From the NCBI GenBank assembly GCA_048498995.1, contig JBEHWX010000070.1:1-32173 (forward strand): DNA of 32,173 bases. The letters are read 5' to 3'. The stretch comes from JBEHWX01 sp048498995. GTDB lineage: Bacteria > Bacteroidota > Ignavibacteria > OLB7. Under the pieces are notes generated by a model that was not told where the DNA came from, did not search any database, and saw nothing but the letters and a program-made list of their open reading frames with translations. Made by a program: the position numbers and the translations under genes. Each line of letters opens with the position of its first letter. The stretch's first letter is position 1. Below, piece after piece: positions 24,469 to 32,038 of this stretch.

Positions 24469-27093
24469 TCAGCGGACCACGGTGACGGTCGTGCTCCGGC
24501 GTCCGAGCGCGGTCGTGATCATCACGCCGTAGCGTCCGGAGGGGAGCGAGCCGAGCGGGAGCTCGACGCGGTTCTCGCCGGCGGCCATGGTTCCCTCGAC
24601 GCGGCCGGCCTCGCGGCCGAGCGGATCGGTGAGCAGGAGCGAGTAGGGGCGGCCGACCTCGCCGTCGAGCGGGAGGATCAGCGCCGAGGCGGTTCCGGCC
24701 GTCGGGTTCGGGGCTATGGTGACGCGGGCCACGTGGACCGGCTCGGCCGGGACGGCGGAGGTCACCTCGCCGATCTGCGCCACGAGGAACACCGTGTCGA
24801 TCGCGCGCGGCGTGTTGGTGTAGATCACCATGTAGGCGGTCTTGTAGCCGTCGGTGCCGTCGAAGAAGGTGATCGGCAGATCGAGTCCCGTCCCCGGCTT
24901 CACGCTGACCAGCCCGAGGTTCACCGTGAATGCGTCGCCGTTCGGTCCGGCGATGATCGGCTGGACCTCGAGCGTGTCGGTGCCGGCGTTGAAGAAGAAC
25001 TCGGTGAAGAGGGTATCGTACGATGTGTTCTTCTGGCACTTGCCGAAGTTGACCGTGAGGTTGGAGACCTTCAGCAGCAGCAGCGGCCCCTGCTCGGCCT
25101 CGCCGACGAGCTTGATGCTGTCGGCCCCGGTGCGGGAATCGCTCTCGATCCTGAGCCATGCCTCCTTCGGTCCCGGCGTCAGCGGGGCGAACCGGAGCGT
25201 GGCCGGCATGCGTCCGCCGGAGGCCGAGAGGGTGAACGGCGCGCTGCCGCGCATGATCTGGAACTCGAAGCGGTCCCTGCCGACGATCTCGGTCTTCGTC
25301 ACGTTCAGCGGGGAGCGGCCGGCGTTGGCGTAGAGGTTCTTGATGATGGTATCGGCCCGTACGCCCACCTTGTTCTTCCCCCAGTCGATCTCGCCGTTCT
25401 GGTCGCTCGAGAGCGTCAGCAGCGGCGAGGCGTCGAAGGAGTAGGCCTGGAACGCGACGGTGATCCAGGGGTTCTGCGCGTCGTGCTCGAAGGTGATGCC
25501 GCCGATCGACGCGTTCTCGTCCGGGGAGAGATACCGGATCTTCAGGTCGTGGCTCTCGCCGGGCTGGAGAGTGATCGGCAGCTCATCCTTCGTCAGGATC
25601 GTCACCCGATCCATGTTCTCACCCGACTTCGAGATGCCGCTGATCACCACCGGATAGCGGCTGGCGTTGTAGAGGAAGCCGGAGAGCGTGGAGTCGATCT
25701 GGGTGTTGAGCTTCACCTGCGGCATGTCGATCTGCGTGCGGCGGACCGAGAGCTTCCGGGAGACGGTGACGCACGCGTTCGGGATCTGCAGGTATTTCCG
25801 GAGCGTGTCGACGCACTTCTGATGGAACTTCAGATCGGTCTGGGCGCAGTAGCTCATGATCGTTCCCTGCGACTGCGTCACCTGCGCCGGCGAGAAGCAG
25901 TTCCCCCCCTCGGCCGCGGCGCAGCGGTCGATCTCCGGATTCCAGGAGCAGTCGTGCGTGTGCTTCGAGCCGAAGTTGTGGCCGACCTCGTGGCAGAGCA
26001 CGAACACGTCCTGCCGCGGGTTGTCGCGCGTCTGGAGGCTGAAGCTGTAGGATGCGTCGTTGATGCAGATCACGTTCAGGAACGCGATGCCGATCGTCCC
26101 GCTCCAGCCCTTGTTGCTGAAGACGTGGGTGAAGCCGCGCTCGATCTTCTGATGCGCCTTGTCCGCCTTCCAGTAATCGCGCGACTCGTAGAGCGCGTTC
26201 TGCATCACCGGGTAGGCGGTGTAGGGATCGTTCGCGGTGGTCCAGACGTTCAGGTAGCCGGCGAGCACCTGCGTCTTCAGATCCCGCTCGTAGATCTCGC
26301 TCATCCGGCCGATCGTGGCGACCATGTAGTTGATCGCCGCCATCGAATCGCGTCCGAACAGCTGGTAGAACTCGTAGTCGGCGTCGAACGCCCCCTTGAC
26401 CGTGTAGAGAACGCTGTCGCCGGCGGCCGAGAGGAGCCCGCCGCGGGACTTCGTGGCCGCGGCCAGAAGCTGATCGCGCATCAGGTAGCCCTCGCCGATC
26501 AGGCTCGGATCGTTGTCGACCAGGCCGCAGCCGATCCGGACGCCGGGCGCGTCGGCCACGGCGTAGGAGTAGGCGGCTACCGACGCGCGCCGCGCCGGGG
26601 CGGCCAGATCGGTGCCGATCTCGAACTCCTTGCCGCCGGAGGTCACGCCGCCGGTCACCCCCTCGTCGCTGAAGGCCAGGTAGGCGCTGCTGGTCGGATC
26701 ACCCGGAACCGTTCCCCGATAGATCTTGACGGTGGGACGGACCGCGACCGGGCCGCGATCGCCGGTCACCGTCACCACGGCGTCGCCGGAGAGAACGGAG
26801 AACTCCTGGAGATCGAGGTCGACGGTCACCCCCTCGGCCAGCGGCAGGGCGCCGATCTTCAGGGTGGGGCCGGCGACGTCGTGGAACCGGCTCATGTCGA
26901 CGTCGAGCGCGATCTTCTTGACGGTGCTCAGCAGGGCCGAGCCCCCCTTGACCGCGCGCTCCGAGCGTTTGAAGAGAATCTGGCGCGTCTGCTGCGCGCC
27001 GGCGATCGAGACGCCGCACAGGAGCATCGCAAGCACCGCGATGGCGTGCAGCCGACGGTATGGGGCCCGTCCGTGCCGTAGAGGTGGGTTCAT
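24469..27093 (-). CDS. Adamalysin-like (M12B type) zinc metalloprotease with ASH-like repeats and T9SS domain
   Basis: The start at 27093 gives the signal peptide MNPPLRHGRAPYRRLHAIAV to SIAGAQQ and 874 residues. Residues ~30-190 look like a propeptide-type beta region. The catalytic domain carries CHEVGHNFGSKHTHDCSW at ~365-382, an HExxHxxGxxH zinc site, and downstream GTIMSYC, the Met-turn. Paired cysteines (CAAAEGGNC) fit the reprolysin-like family. After it come about three ASH/HYDIN-like beta domains at ~460-790, recognisable by repeats such as ITLQPGESHDLKIRYLSP and LRFAPLTPGPKEAWLRI. The end is a T9SS domain (IAPNPTAGTASALILPL, LLLTDPLGREAGRVEG, LPSGRYGVMITT). It should be a surface or released protease; its substrate is unknown. 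Confidence 0.92.
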   Translation of the reverse strand: MNPPLRHGRAPYRRLHAIAVLAMLLCGVSIAGAQQTRQILFKRSERAVKGGSALLSTVKKIALDVDMSRFHDVAGPTLKIGALPLAEGVTVDLDLQEFSVLSGDAVVTVTGDRGPVAVRPTVKIYRGTVPGDPTSSAYLAFSDEGVTGGVTSGGKEFEIGTDLAAPARRASVAAYSYAVADAPGVRIGCGLVDNDPSLIGEGYLMRDQLLAAATKSRGGLLSAAGDSVLYTVKGAFDADYEFYQLFGRDSMAAINYMVATIGRMSEIYERDLKTQVLAGYLNVWTTANDPYTAYPVMQNALYESRDYWKADKAHQKIERGFTHVFSNKGWSGTIGIAFLNVICINDASYSFSLQTRDNPRQDVFVLCHEVGHNFGSKHTHDCSWNPEIDRCAAAEGGNCFSPAQVTQSQGTIMSYCAQTDLKFHQKCVDTLRKYLQIPNACVTVSRKLSVRRTQIDMPQVKLNTQIDSTLSGFLYNASRYPVVISGISKSGENMDRVTILTKDELPITLQPGESHDLKIRYLSPDENASIGGITFEHDAQNPWITVAFQAYSFDASPLLTLSSDQNGEIDWGKNKVGVRADTIIKNLYANAGRSPLNVTKTEIVGRDRFEFQIMRGSAPFTLSASGGRMPATLRFAPLTPGPKEAWLRIESDSRTGADSIKLVGEAEQGPLLLLKVSNLTVNFGKCQKNTSYDTLFTEFFFNAGTDTLEVQPIIAGPNGDAFTVNLGLVSVKPGTGLDLPITFFDGTDGYKTAYMVIYTNTPRAIDTVFLVAQIGEVTSAVPAEPVHVARVTIAPNPTAGTASALILPLDGEVGRPYSLLLTDPLGREAGRVEGTMAAGENRVELPLGSLPSGRYGVMITTALGRRSTTVTVVR

Positions 27094-27346
27094 GGTCGTA
27101 GCTACTGAATGATGTGTGTGACGCGGGAGCAACGTGCGGCCGGGCCGCCTGGTGCGCAATGCTTCGCCGTCTCGCGTGCCGGGCGTGGGGTGCCGGACGG
27201 ACCGCGCGAGCGCGAAGGAGCTTTCCTGATGACACGACAGACCTGAAAAGCCTCACACGGTCGCGCGGGCGGACGTGGGCGGTTGGGGCCGGTCGGGTGG
27301 GGAGGAGATGCGAAACGGGGGAGAGATGGCCGGCGCCGGGGCCGGA

Positions 27347-28027
27347 TCAGTCGAGGGATGCCGGATACCGGAACAGCGCGATCATTCCCTCGATGACCGC
27401 CACCGACACCTGGTTGCCGAGGGCGCGGTTGGAGGCACCCTCGCGCCGGCCGAGCTCCAGCACCTCCCGCTCGAGCTCCCAGGCGAGCCCGCGGGTCCGG
27501 AGAAGGGCGCGTGGCAGCGGGATCAGCGAGATCCGCTCGCCGGCGCTCGTGACGATCGAGAGCTCGCCGTCGACGAGATAGCCGATCGACCGGTCGTCGA
27601 TCAGGCGCAGGCGGACGCGGCGGGCGAAGCGCGCGGCCACGGAGATGTTGTTCAGCGCGTGATCGACCATGCCGCCGCCATGCCCCACGATCGCCACCCG
27701 CTCGACTCCCCGTTCCAGGAGCCAGAGGAGCCCCTTCTCGAAATCGTTCGTCTCCTGATCGGGGCGCTCGATCACCAGGGAGCGCGCGGCCTCCAGGATG
27801 TGACGTCGGTCGCCGACGGTATCCAGATCGCCGATCACCACTTCCGGGGTGATGCCGAGCTCCAGCAGCCGGAGTCCGGCGCCGTCGGCGGCGACCACCG
27901 GCGCGTGCCGGGCGGCCAGCCGCTCGAGCAGACCCGGGGAGGGAAGCTCCCCGTCGAGCACCAGCAGCGCCTCGGGCGCGGGCGTGGCTTCCGCTGCGGC
28001 TTCCGCCGTGGGAGCGTCGGGGCTCAT
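27347..28027 (-). CDS. thiN: Thiamine pyrophosphokinase
   Basis: It transfers pyrophosphate from ATP to thiamine to give the cofactor thiamine diphosphate (EC 2.7.6.2), in the cytoplasm. Family marks in order: ADGAG at ~48, VIGDLDTVGD at ~66, DQETNDFEKGLLWLL at ~90, and GHGGGMVDHALNNI at ~115, the nucleotide/thiamine-binding signature. Then comes the C-terminal beta sandwich (GERISLIPLP, SNRALGNQVSVAV). The length of 226 residues is normal. The ATG overlaps the stop of the DUF3891 gene (ATGA), so the pair is cotranslated; a GTG two codons upstream is less likely. No other thiamine gene or TPP riboswitch is visible, consistent with a salvage role. Confidence 0.92.
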   Translation of the reverse strand: MSPDAPTAEAAAEATPAPEALLVLDGELPSPGLLERLAARHAPVVAADGAGLRLLELGITPEVVIGDLDTVGDRRHILEAARSLVIERPDQETNDFEKGLLWLLERGVERVAIVGHGGGMVDHALNNISVAARFARRVRLRLIDDRSIGYLVDGELSIVTSAGERISLIPLPRALLRTRGLAWELEREVLELGRREGASNRALGNQVSVAVIEGMIALFRYPASLD

Positions 28028-28752
28028 TCCCACCGCTCGAGGGGGGCGATGGTGATATCGAGCATCTTCGGCGCGTTCAGCGCGGCGGCCAGCGACGCTT
28101 CGTCCTTGAATCCCCCTTTCGGGAACTCATGGTAGGGGAGCTGGTAGGTGAGCTCCTTCCGGCCGAACGGATAGGGGCGGAAGAGGAAGCTGTTCTCCTC
28201 GCGGCGGAAGGTGTAGCCGGCGTACTTCTCGGAGGTCTCCTGCCCGGAGAAATTCCGCATGCAGAAGAAGAGGGAGAAGTAATCCATCATCCGGAGGTAG
28301 GAGTAGGCGCGCTCCACGTCGTTGTGGGTCAGCCCGAGTCCGTCGCGGAGCTGCGCGCGCTGGCGGGCAAGCTCGACGAAGAACTCCTTCCAGATCCCCG
28401 GCTTCCGGTGGTTGTGCTCGTTGATGACGTAGGCGTGATGCGTGATCAGCAGGGCCACGAACGGATCGCTCTCGATGTAGCGCGCGGTGGCCCGCTTCCA
28501 GATCTGGGAGACCTCCTCGCCGGTCATGTGCTGGAAGTCGACCGGGAGATGCGTCTTCGGATCCAGGCGGGGGGCGGCGTCGAAATCGTGCCAGCCGTTG
28601 TCATGCTCGCAGGTCGCCAGCAGGATCTTCTCACGGTCCGGATCGCGCGGAAAGGTGTGATCGGACCAGTTCTCCAGGAGGAACCCGGCGAATCTGGCGT
28701 GATCCTCCTGCTTGATGCCGATGGCGCCATTGCGGTTCCGTTCAACGATCAC
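28024..28752 (-). CDS. DUF3891 family protein
   Basis: The start is a GTG at 28752, with CGGAG 6 bases before it. It gives VIVERNRNGAIGIKQEDHA, the expected N-terminus of this family; the open frame further upstream is Arg/Ser-rich and unconvincing. Length is 242 residues. Conserved-looking residues include QEDHARFAG, CEHDNGWHDFD and LLITHHAYV, with many His and Asp residues, suggesting an all-helical metal-dependent HD-like fold; this is inference, as no activity is established for the family. No signal peptide is present, so it is cytoplasmic. It overlaps the thiamine pyrophosphokinase gene by 4 bases. Confidence 0.82.
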   Translation of the reverse strand: MIVERNRNGAIGIKQEDHARFAGFLLENWSDHTFPRDPDREKILLATCEHDNGWHDFDAAPRLDPKTHLPVDFQHMTGEEVSQIWKRATARYIESDPFVALLITHHAYVINEHNHRKPGIWKEFFVELARQRAQLRDGLGLTHNDVERAYSYLRMMDYFSLFFCMRNFSGQETSEKYAGYTFRREENSFLFRPYPFGRKELTYQLPYHEFPKGGFKDEASLAAALNAPKMLDITIAPLERWE

Positions 28753-28906
28753 GGTATGCTCCGAAGATGATGTGCGCGTTCTCTCGATGGTCGTCGGATC
28801 GGGGGCCGGCGGTCGGCGCGACCGGTGCCGATGCAGGCGGCGCCGATGCCGTCCGGACCGGTCATCCGGACTGCTCCTCACCGACCGTGCCTCCGGAGGG
28901 GAGGGA

Positions 28907-29620
28907 TTACTCGAAGATGGCGCGCTTGCCGCCGCGCTCGACCAGCAGGCCGAGCAGCTCGCGCGTCTGTGCCGAGGCCAGCGACAGGAGCGCGGTATCC
29001 TGGCGCGCGTACTCCTCGACGAACCGCTCCCCCTCGCGGTCGGCCGCCAGCAGAAGCTCGTCGTTCGGGCTGCGGAACAGTCCCTTCATTCTGGCCACCA
29101 CGCGGGTATCGCGGGCCACGAGCTTCGCGTCCAGAAGCGTCGCCGCCGGATGGGGGAGGAAGACCGCCGTGTCGTTCTGCCGCATCCCGCCGGTCAGCTC
29201 CTTCAGGTTGACCCCGTAGGTCGCCACCCCGTGCAGCTCCACGATCATCGTCGGCTCCTGGAACAGGGCCGAGCTCAGATCGTCCATGCCGATGCTCCGG
29301 GCCTGATCGGCCAGTCGGTTCACGATCAGATTTCCCCCTTCCTCGCGCACCACCACCGCGAAGCGGATCTGGCTTCGGACGGTGCTCAATTCCTGGATCC
29401 GCTCGATCGACTGCGAGAAGTCGATCACGTCGGCGCTGACGCCGCGGCCTCTGAACATGAACTGGTAGACCAGGATCACGATCACCACCATCACCCCGAT
29501 CACCAGCGCGGCGTTGGCCACCGGCGAGCGCGTGAAGGTCAGCGGTACGTGAATCCGTCGGATATGCGGCGTGCGACCGCTACTGTGCGGGTCGCCTTCG
29601 GAGCGTGATCGATCGTTCAT
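28907..29620 (-). CDS. DUF4230 family membrane-anchored protein
   Basis: The product is 237 residues from the ATG at 29620. A polar N-terminus is followed by one membrane segment at ~33-56 (VANAALVIGVMVVIVILVY) and a C-terminal domain of the DUF4230 type: IERIQELSTVRSQIRFAVVV, MIVELHGVATYGVNLKEL, and a late helix rich in charged residues (REGERFVEEYARQD). Function is not known for the family; the topology suggests a periplasmic domain tethered to the inner membrane. No Shine-Dalgarno is present. The neighbours are the FKBP lipoprotein gene upstream and DUF3891/thiN downstream, all on the minus strand with gaps of 154-186 bases. Confidence 0.78.
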   Translation of the reverse strand: MNDRSRSEGDPHSSGRTPHIRRIHVPLTFTRSPVANAALVIGVMVVIVILVYQFMFRGRGVSADVIDFSQSIERIQELSTVRSQIRFAVVVREEGGNLIVNRLADQARSIGMDDLSSALFQEPTMIVELHGVATYGVNLKELTGGMRQNDTAVFLPHPAATLLDAKLVARDTRVVARMKGLFRSPNDELLLAADREGERFVEEYARQDTALLSLASAQTRELLGLLVERGGKRAIFE

Positions 29621-29745
29621 GCAAGGAAGATAGGAGGAAGAGTTCGCAGAATGAACAGCCCCTTCCATGTCGGGCGCATCGGGAGGCTTGTGGCGCGTGC
29701 TCCGGAGCGGTCCGGATGCGCATCGGCTCCCGGTGATCCGTGGCC

Positions 29746-29815
29746 CGCGCGGGCGCTGGCCCGGTCGATGCTTACTCGGCCGCGCGGGCGCTGGCCTGGC
29801 CGATGCTTACTCGGC
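29746..29815. repeat. 35-bp tandem duplication at the 3' end of the FKBP gene
   Basis: 29746-29780 and 29781-29815 are 35-base copies differing at two positions. The second copy includes the last codons and the TAA stop of the FKBP gene, so the first is a duplicate of the gene's end lying just beyond it. Confidence 0.85.
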
Positions 29816-30673
29816 CGAGAGGACCTCGATATCGAAGATCAGCGTCGAGTTCGGCGGGATCGATCCGGAGCCGTGCTGGCCGTAGGCGAGCTCCGGCGGG
29901 ATGATCAGCCGGCGGCGTCCGCCGACGCGCATGTCGGTGGTCAGCCCCTCGTCCCATCCGCGGATCACCTTCCCCTGCCCCACCACGAATTCCAGCGGCT
30001 GGAACGGGTAGCCTCCGCGGTCGAAGTTGTGCATCCGTCCGACCGAGTCGAGCGAGGTATCGAACAGGGTGCCGTCGGTCAGGTAGCCGGCGTAATCGAC
30101 GCGCACCTTCATGCCGGACTCCACCTTCTTTCCGCGGCCGTGCTTCCGCTCCACGTAGCGGAGGCCGCTCATGGTGGTCACGGTGTCCCATCGGGCCGCG
30201 AGGACGTGGATATCGAAGTAGAGGGTGGAGTTCGGGGGGATGCCGTTGCGTCCCTTCTCGCCGTAGGCCAGGGCCGGGGGGATGATCAGCCTGCGGCTGC
30301 CGCCGACGCGCATGTCGGTGGTCAGCGCCTCGTCCCATCCCTTGATCACCTCGCCGGAGCCGACGAGGACCTCGATCGGCGTGAACGGGGCGCCGCCGCG
30401 ATCGTAGGCGTTGGCGCGGGCCACGGTATCGATCGAGGTGTCGAAGAGCTTGCCGTCGGCGAAATAGCCGGCGTAGTCGATGCTGGCGGTCTGGCCGGCG
30501 ACGACCGGGGCGCCGGTTCCCCGCTGGAGATCGACGTAGCGGAGTCCGGTGGCGGTCGTCACCGTGTCCGGGCGGGAGGATCGGGCGCCGCCGCTGCAGG
30601 CGACGAGGGTTACCAGCGGCAGAAGCTGAAGCAGCAGAAGCCGGCCGATGCCGGCGGGTCGAAGACCTGTCAT
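29807..30673 (-). CDS. Lipoprotein with two FKBP-type prolyl isomerase domains
   Basis: This 288-residue protein speeds cis/trans isomerisation of Xaa-Pro bonds in the periplasm. The N-terminus MTGLRPAGIGRLLLLQLLPL leads to lipobox LVAC, with Cys26 lipidated. Domain 1 (~45-160) has SIDYAGYFADGKLFDTS, VIKGWDEAL, RRLIIPPALAYGEKG and STLYFDIHVL. Domain 2 (~165-288) has VDYAGYLTDGTLFDTS, VIRGWDEGL, RRLIIPPELAYGQHG and STLIFDIEVL. The Tyr, Phe-Asp, Val-Ile, Trp and Tyr residues that line the FKBP pocket are present in both, so both may be active. The two domains share 26 identical bases in a row (29919-29944 and 30300-30325), pointing to recent duplication or gene conversion. An ECF-type promoter element lies just upstream. 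Confidence 0.93.
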   Translation of the reverse strand: MTGLRPAGIGRLLLLQLLPLVTLVACSGGARSSRPDTVTTATGLRYVDLQRGTGAPVVAGQTASIDYAGYFADGKLFDTSIDTVARANAYDRGGAPFTPIEVLVGSGEVIKGWDEALTTDMRVGGSRRLIIPPALAYGEKGRNGIPPNSTLYFDIHVLAARWDTVTTMSGLRYVERKHGRGKKVESGMKVRVDYAGYLTDGTLFDTSLDSVGRMHNFDRGGYPFQPLEFVVGQGKVIRGWDEGLTTDMRVGGRRRLIIPPELAYGQHGSGSIPPNSTLIFDIEVLSAE

Positions 30674-30994
30674 CTGGGATGGGCGTTCATGGACGAAAGT
30701 TTGACGGGTCAATTTACGGCAACGTTCCCATGCAGGCCAGCCGCTCCGGCATCCGATCGGGCCGCCGGCCGCGATCCGGGCCGGTATTCCCGGGTATTCG
30801 CGGGTATTCCCGGCGAGTGACCGGACTGGGACCGGACTGGGACCGGAAAGGGAGCCCGAAAGGGAGCCGGGGAACGTTCCACGGAGGGAGGATGGCACTC
30901 CGATGGGAGGGGAATGAAGGGGGATCGTGATGACGGACGGGATGATGTCCGGTATCGATGATGAGATTCGAGCGAAACCGCTAACTTCGGGCCG
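30674..30994. other. Divergent intergenic region, FKBP / ECF sigma
   Basis: This 321-base gap holds the candidate ECF promoter at 30703-30728. It also holds three 10-base copies of GGTATTCCCG (starting 30783, 30793 and 30803), two and a half 11-base copies of GACCGGACTGG (30819-30846), and two copies of an AAAGGGAGCC unit. The perfect palindrome GGAACGTTCC lies at 30871-30880, and its half AACGTTCC recurs at 30721-30728, overlapping the promoter element. TAACTTCG at 30982-30989, just before the sigma ATG, resembles a Bacteroidota -7 box. I see no gene here. Confidence 0.5.
30703..30728 (-). promoter_or_regulatory. Candidate ECF-sigma promoter for the FKBP gene
   Basis: On the minus strand GGAAC (30728-30724) is followed by 17 bases and CGTC (30706-30703). 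The -10 part is 30 bases before the ATG, leaving a short leader. The pattern matches that before the PDZ gene. In E. coli the periplasmic FKBP gene fkpA is under sigma-E, which makes the arrangement plausible. Confidence 0.5.
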
Positions 30995-31624
30995 ATGGCA
31001 ACTCGCGAACCGATCTCGAAAGATGAGCGACGGCAGCAGAGCCGTGATGAGGACTACGACCTGGTGCGTCGCGCGCTGGAGGGGGAGGAGGCCGCCTATA
31101 CCCGTCTGCGCAACAAGTACTGGCGCCAGGTCCACGCGATGCTCCAGCGGATGATCCGCGACAAGAACGACGCGGAGGATCTGACCCAGGAGGCGTTCAT
31201 CAAGGCGTTCAACTCGCTCGGGAGCTTCAACCCGGAGTACGCCTTTTCCACGTGGCTCTACAAGATCGCCTCGAACAACTGCATCGACTACCTCCGGAAG
31301 CGGCGGCTCAAGACCGTCTCGATCGACGCGCCGGTGCATATGCGCGACGGCGAGGTGCAGATGGAGCTGCCGGACGCCGACGCTCCCCTCCCGGACGCCC
31401 CGCTGACGGCGGCCGAGCGGACCGCGGTGCTGCAGGAGGCGATCAAGAATCTGCCGGACAAGTACCGGATCGTGATCGAGCTGCGGCACACGCACGAGAT
31501 GGAGTATGCCGATATCGCCAAGCAGCTCAACCTGCCGCTCGGCACCGTGAAGGCCCATCTGTTCCGCGCCCGCGCCCTCCTGCTGAAGCGCCTCCAGGGA
31601 AAACTGGTGCACTTCCAAGAATGA
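30995..31624 (+). CDS. ECF-type RNA polymerase sigma factor
   Basis: The product is 209 residues and contains only sigma regions 2 and 4, the ECF layout. Region 2 covers ~22-97, with DAEDLTQEAFIKAFNSL and FSTWLYKIASNNCIDYLRKRR, the core-binding and -10 recognition parts. After an acidic linker (LPDADAPLPDAPL), region 4 covers ~140-200, with IKNLPDKYRIVIELRHTHEM, EYADIAKQLNLPLGTVKAHLFRARALL, the helix-turn-helix that reads the -35. It would direct polymerase to a stress or envelope regulon. No anti-sigma gene follows before the window end, which is unusual for this type. No Shine-Dalgarno precedes the ATG. The stop codon lies inside the inverted repeat of the element that follows. Confidence 0.93.
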   Translation: MATREPISKDERRQQSRDEDYDLVRRALEGEEAAYTRLRNKYWRQVHAMLQRMIRDKNDAEDLTQEAFIKAFNSLGSFNPEYAFSTWLYKIASNNCIDYLRKRRLKTVSIDAPVHMRDGEVQMELPDADAPLPDAPLTAAERTAVLQEAIKNLPDKYRIVIELRHTHEMEYADIAKQLNLPLGTVKAHLFRARALLLKRLQGKLVHFQE

Positions 31625-32038
31625 GAAGAGAATTGGGAGAATTGAGAATTGAGAATGAAGAATGCAGAAAGAATGCATCCGGATGGGATGCCGTGAGATC
31701 GCGGTGAGCATTCTTTGACCTACGCGCGCCCACGGTCGAAGGGAATTGAGAATTGAGAATGTAGAATGTAGAAAGAATGCCTCCGGGGGGAGCCGTGAGA
31801 TCGCGGTGAGCATTCTTTGACCTACGCGCGCCCACGGTCGAAGGGAATTGAGAATTGAGAATGAAGAATGCAGAAAGAATGCCTCCGGGGGGAGCCGTGA
31901 GATTACGGTGAGCATTTTTCGATCTACGCGCCCCTTCATGTCCGACCGATGCGGGGGCGTTGTCATTCCCGGCATTCGGCCGCCCCTTCCCCCCGGCCAA
32001 TAATTTCATCACTCTGCATTCTCAATTCTCTTCACATT
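31620..32038. mobile_element. Possible MITE-like element with 16-bp terminal inverted repeats
   Basis: 31620-31635 and 32023-32038 are inverted copies matching at 15 of 16 positions, bounding 419 bases with no credible gene. Inside are three direct repeats of about 102 bases. The left end includes the sigma factor stop. No target-site duplication is visible. Heptad repeats of the GAGAATT type recur in both orientations and could produce such ends by chance, so the mobile status is uncertain. Confidence 0.4.
31640..31932. repeat. Three direct ~102-bp repeats with internal hairpins
   Basis: Units start at 31640, 31744 and 31846 (spacing 104 and 102). Each opens with heptads (GAGAATT, GAGAATG, then variants) and carries AAAGAATGC ... 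GCATTCTTT, a 9-bp inverted repeat, around an inner hairpin. Units 1 and 2 are the most alike at their ends; unit 3 decays after about 87 bases. Long apparent reading frames across these units are artefacts of the repeat. Confidence 0.85.

Noticed and set aside
27094..27346. TPP riboswitch or tRNA near thiN
   Set aside because: I see no thi-box CTGAGA-type core and no T-loop GTTCGAATC motif; only GC-rich sequence with a CCGGCGCCGG palindrome.
30871..30880. GGAACGTTCC palindrome as an autoregulatory ECF promoter for the sigma gene
   Set aside because: No CGTC-like box stands 16-17 bases downstream in either direction; it is noted only as a palindrome.
31527..32012. Minus-strand reading frame through the repeat region with recurring ILNSQF-type peptides
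   Set aside because: The peptide repeats simply translate the DNA heptads; there is no start signal and no family resemblance.
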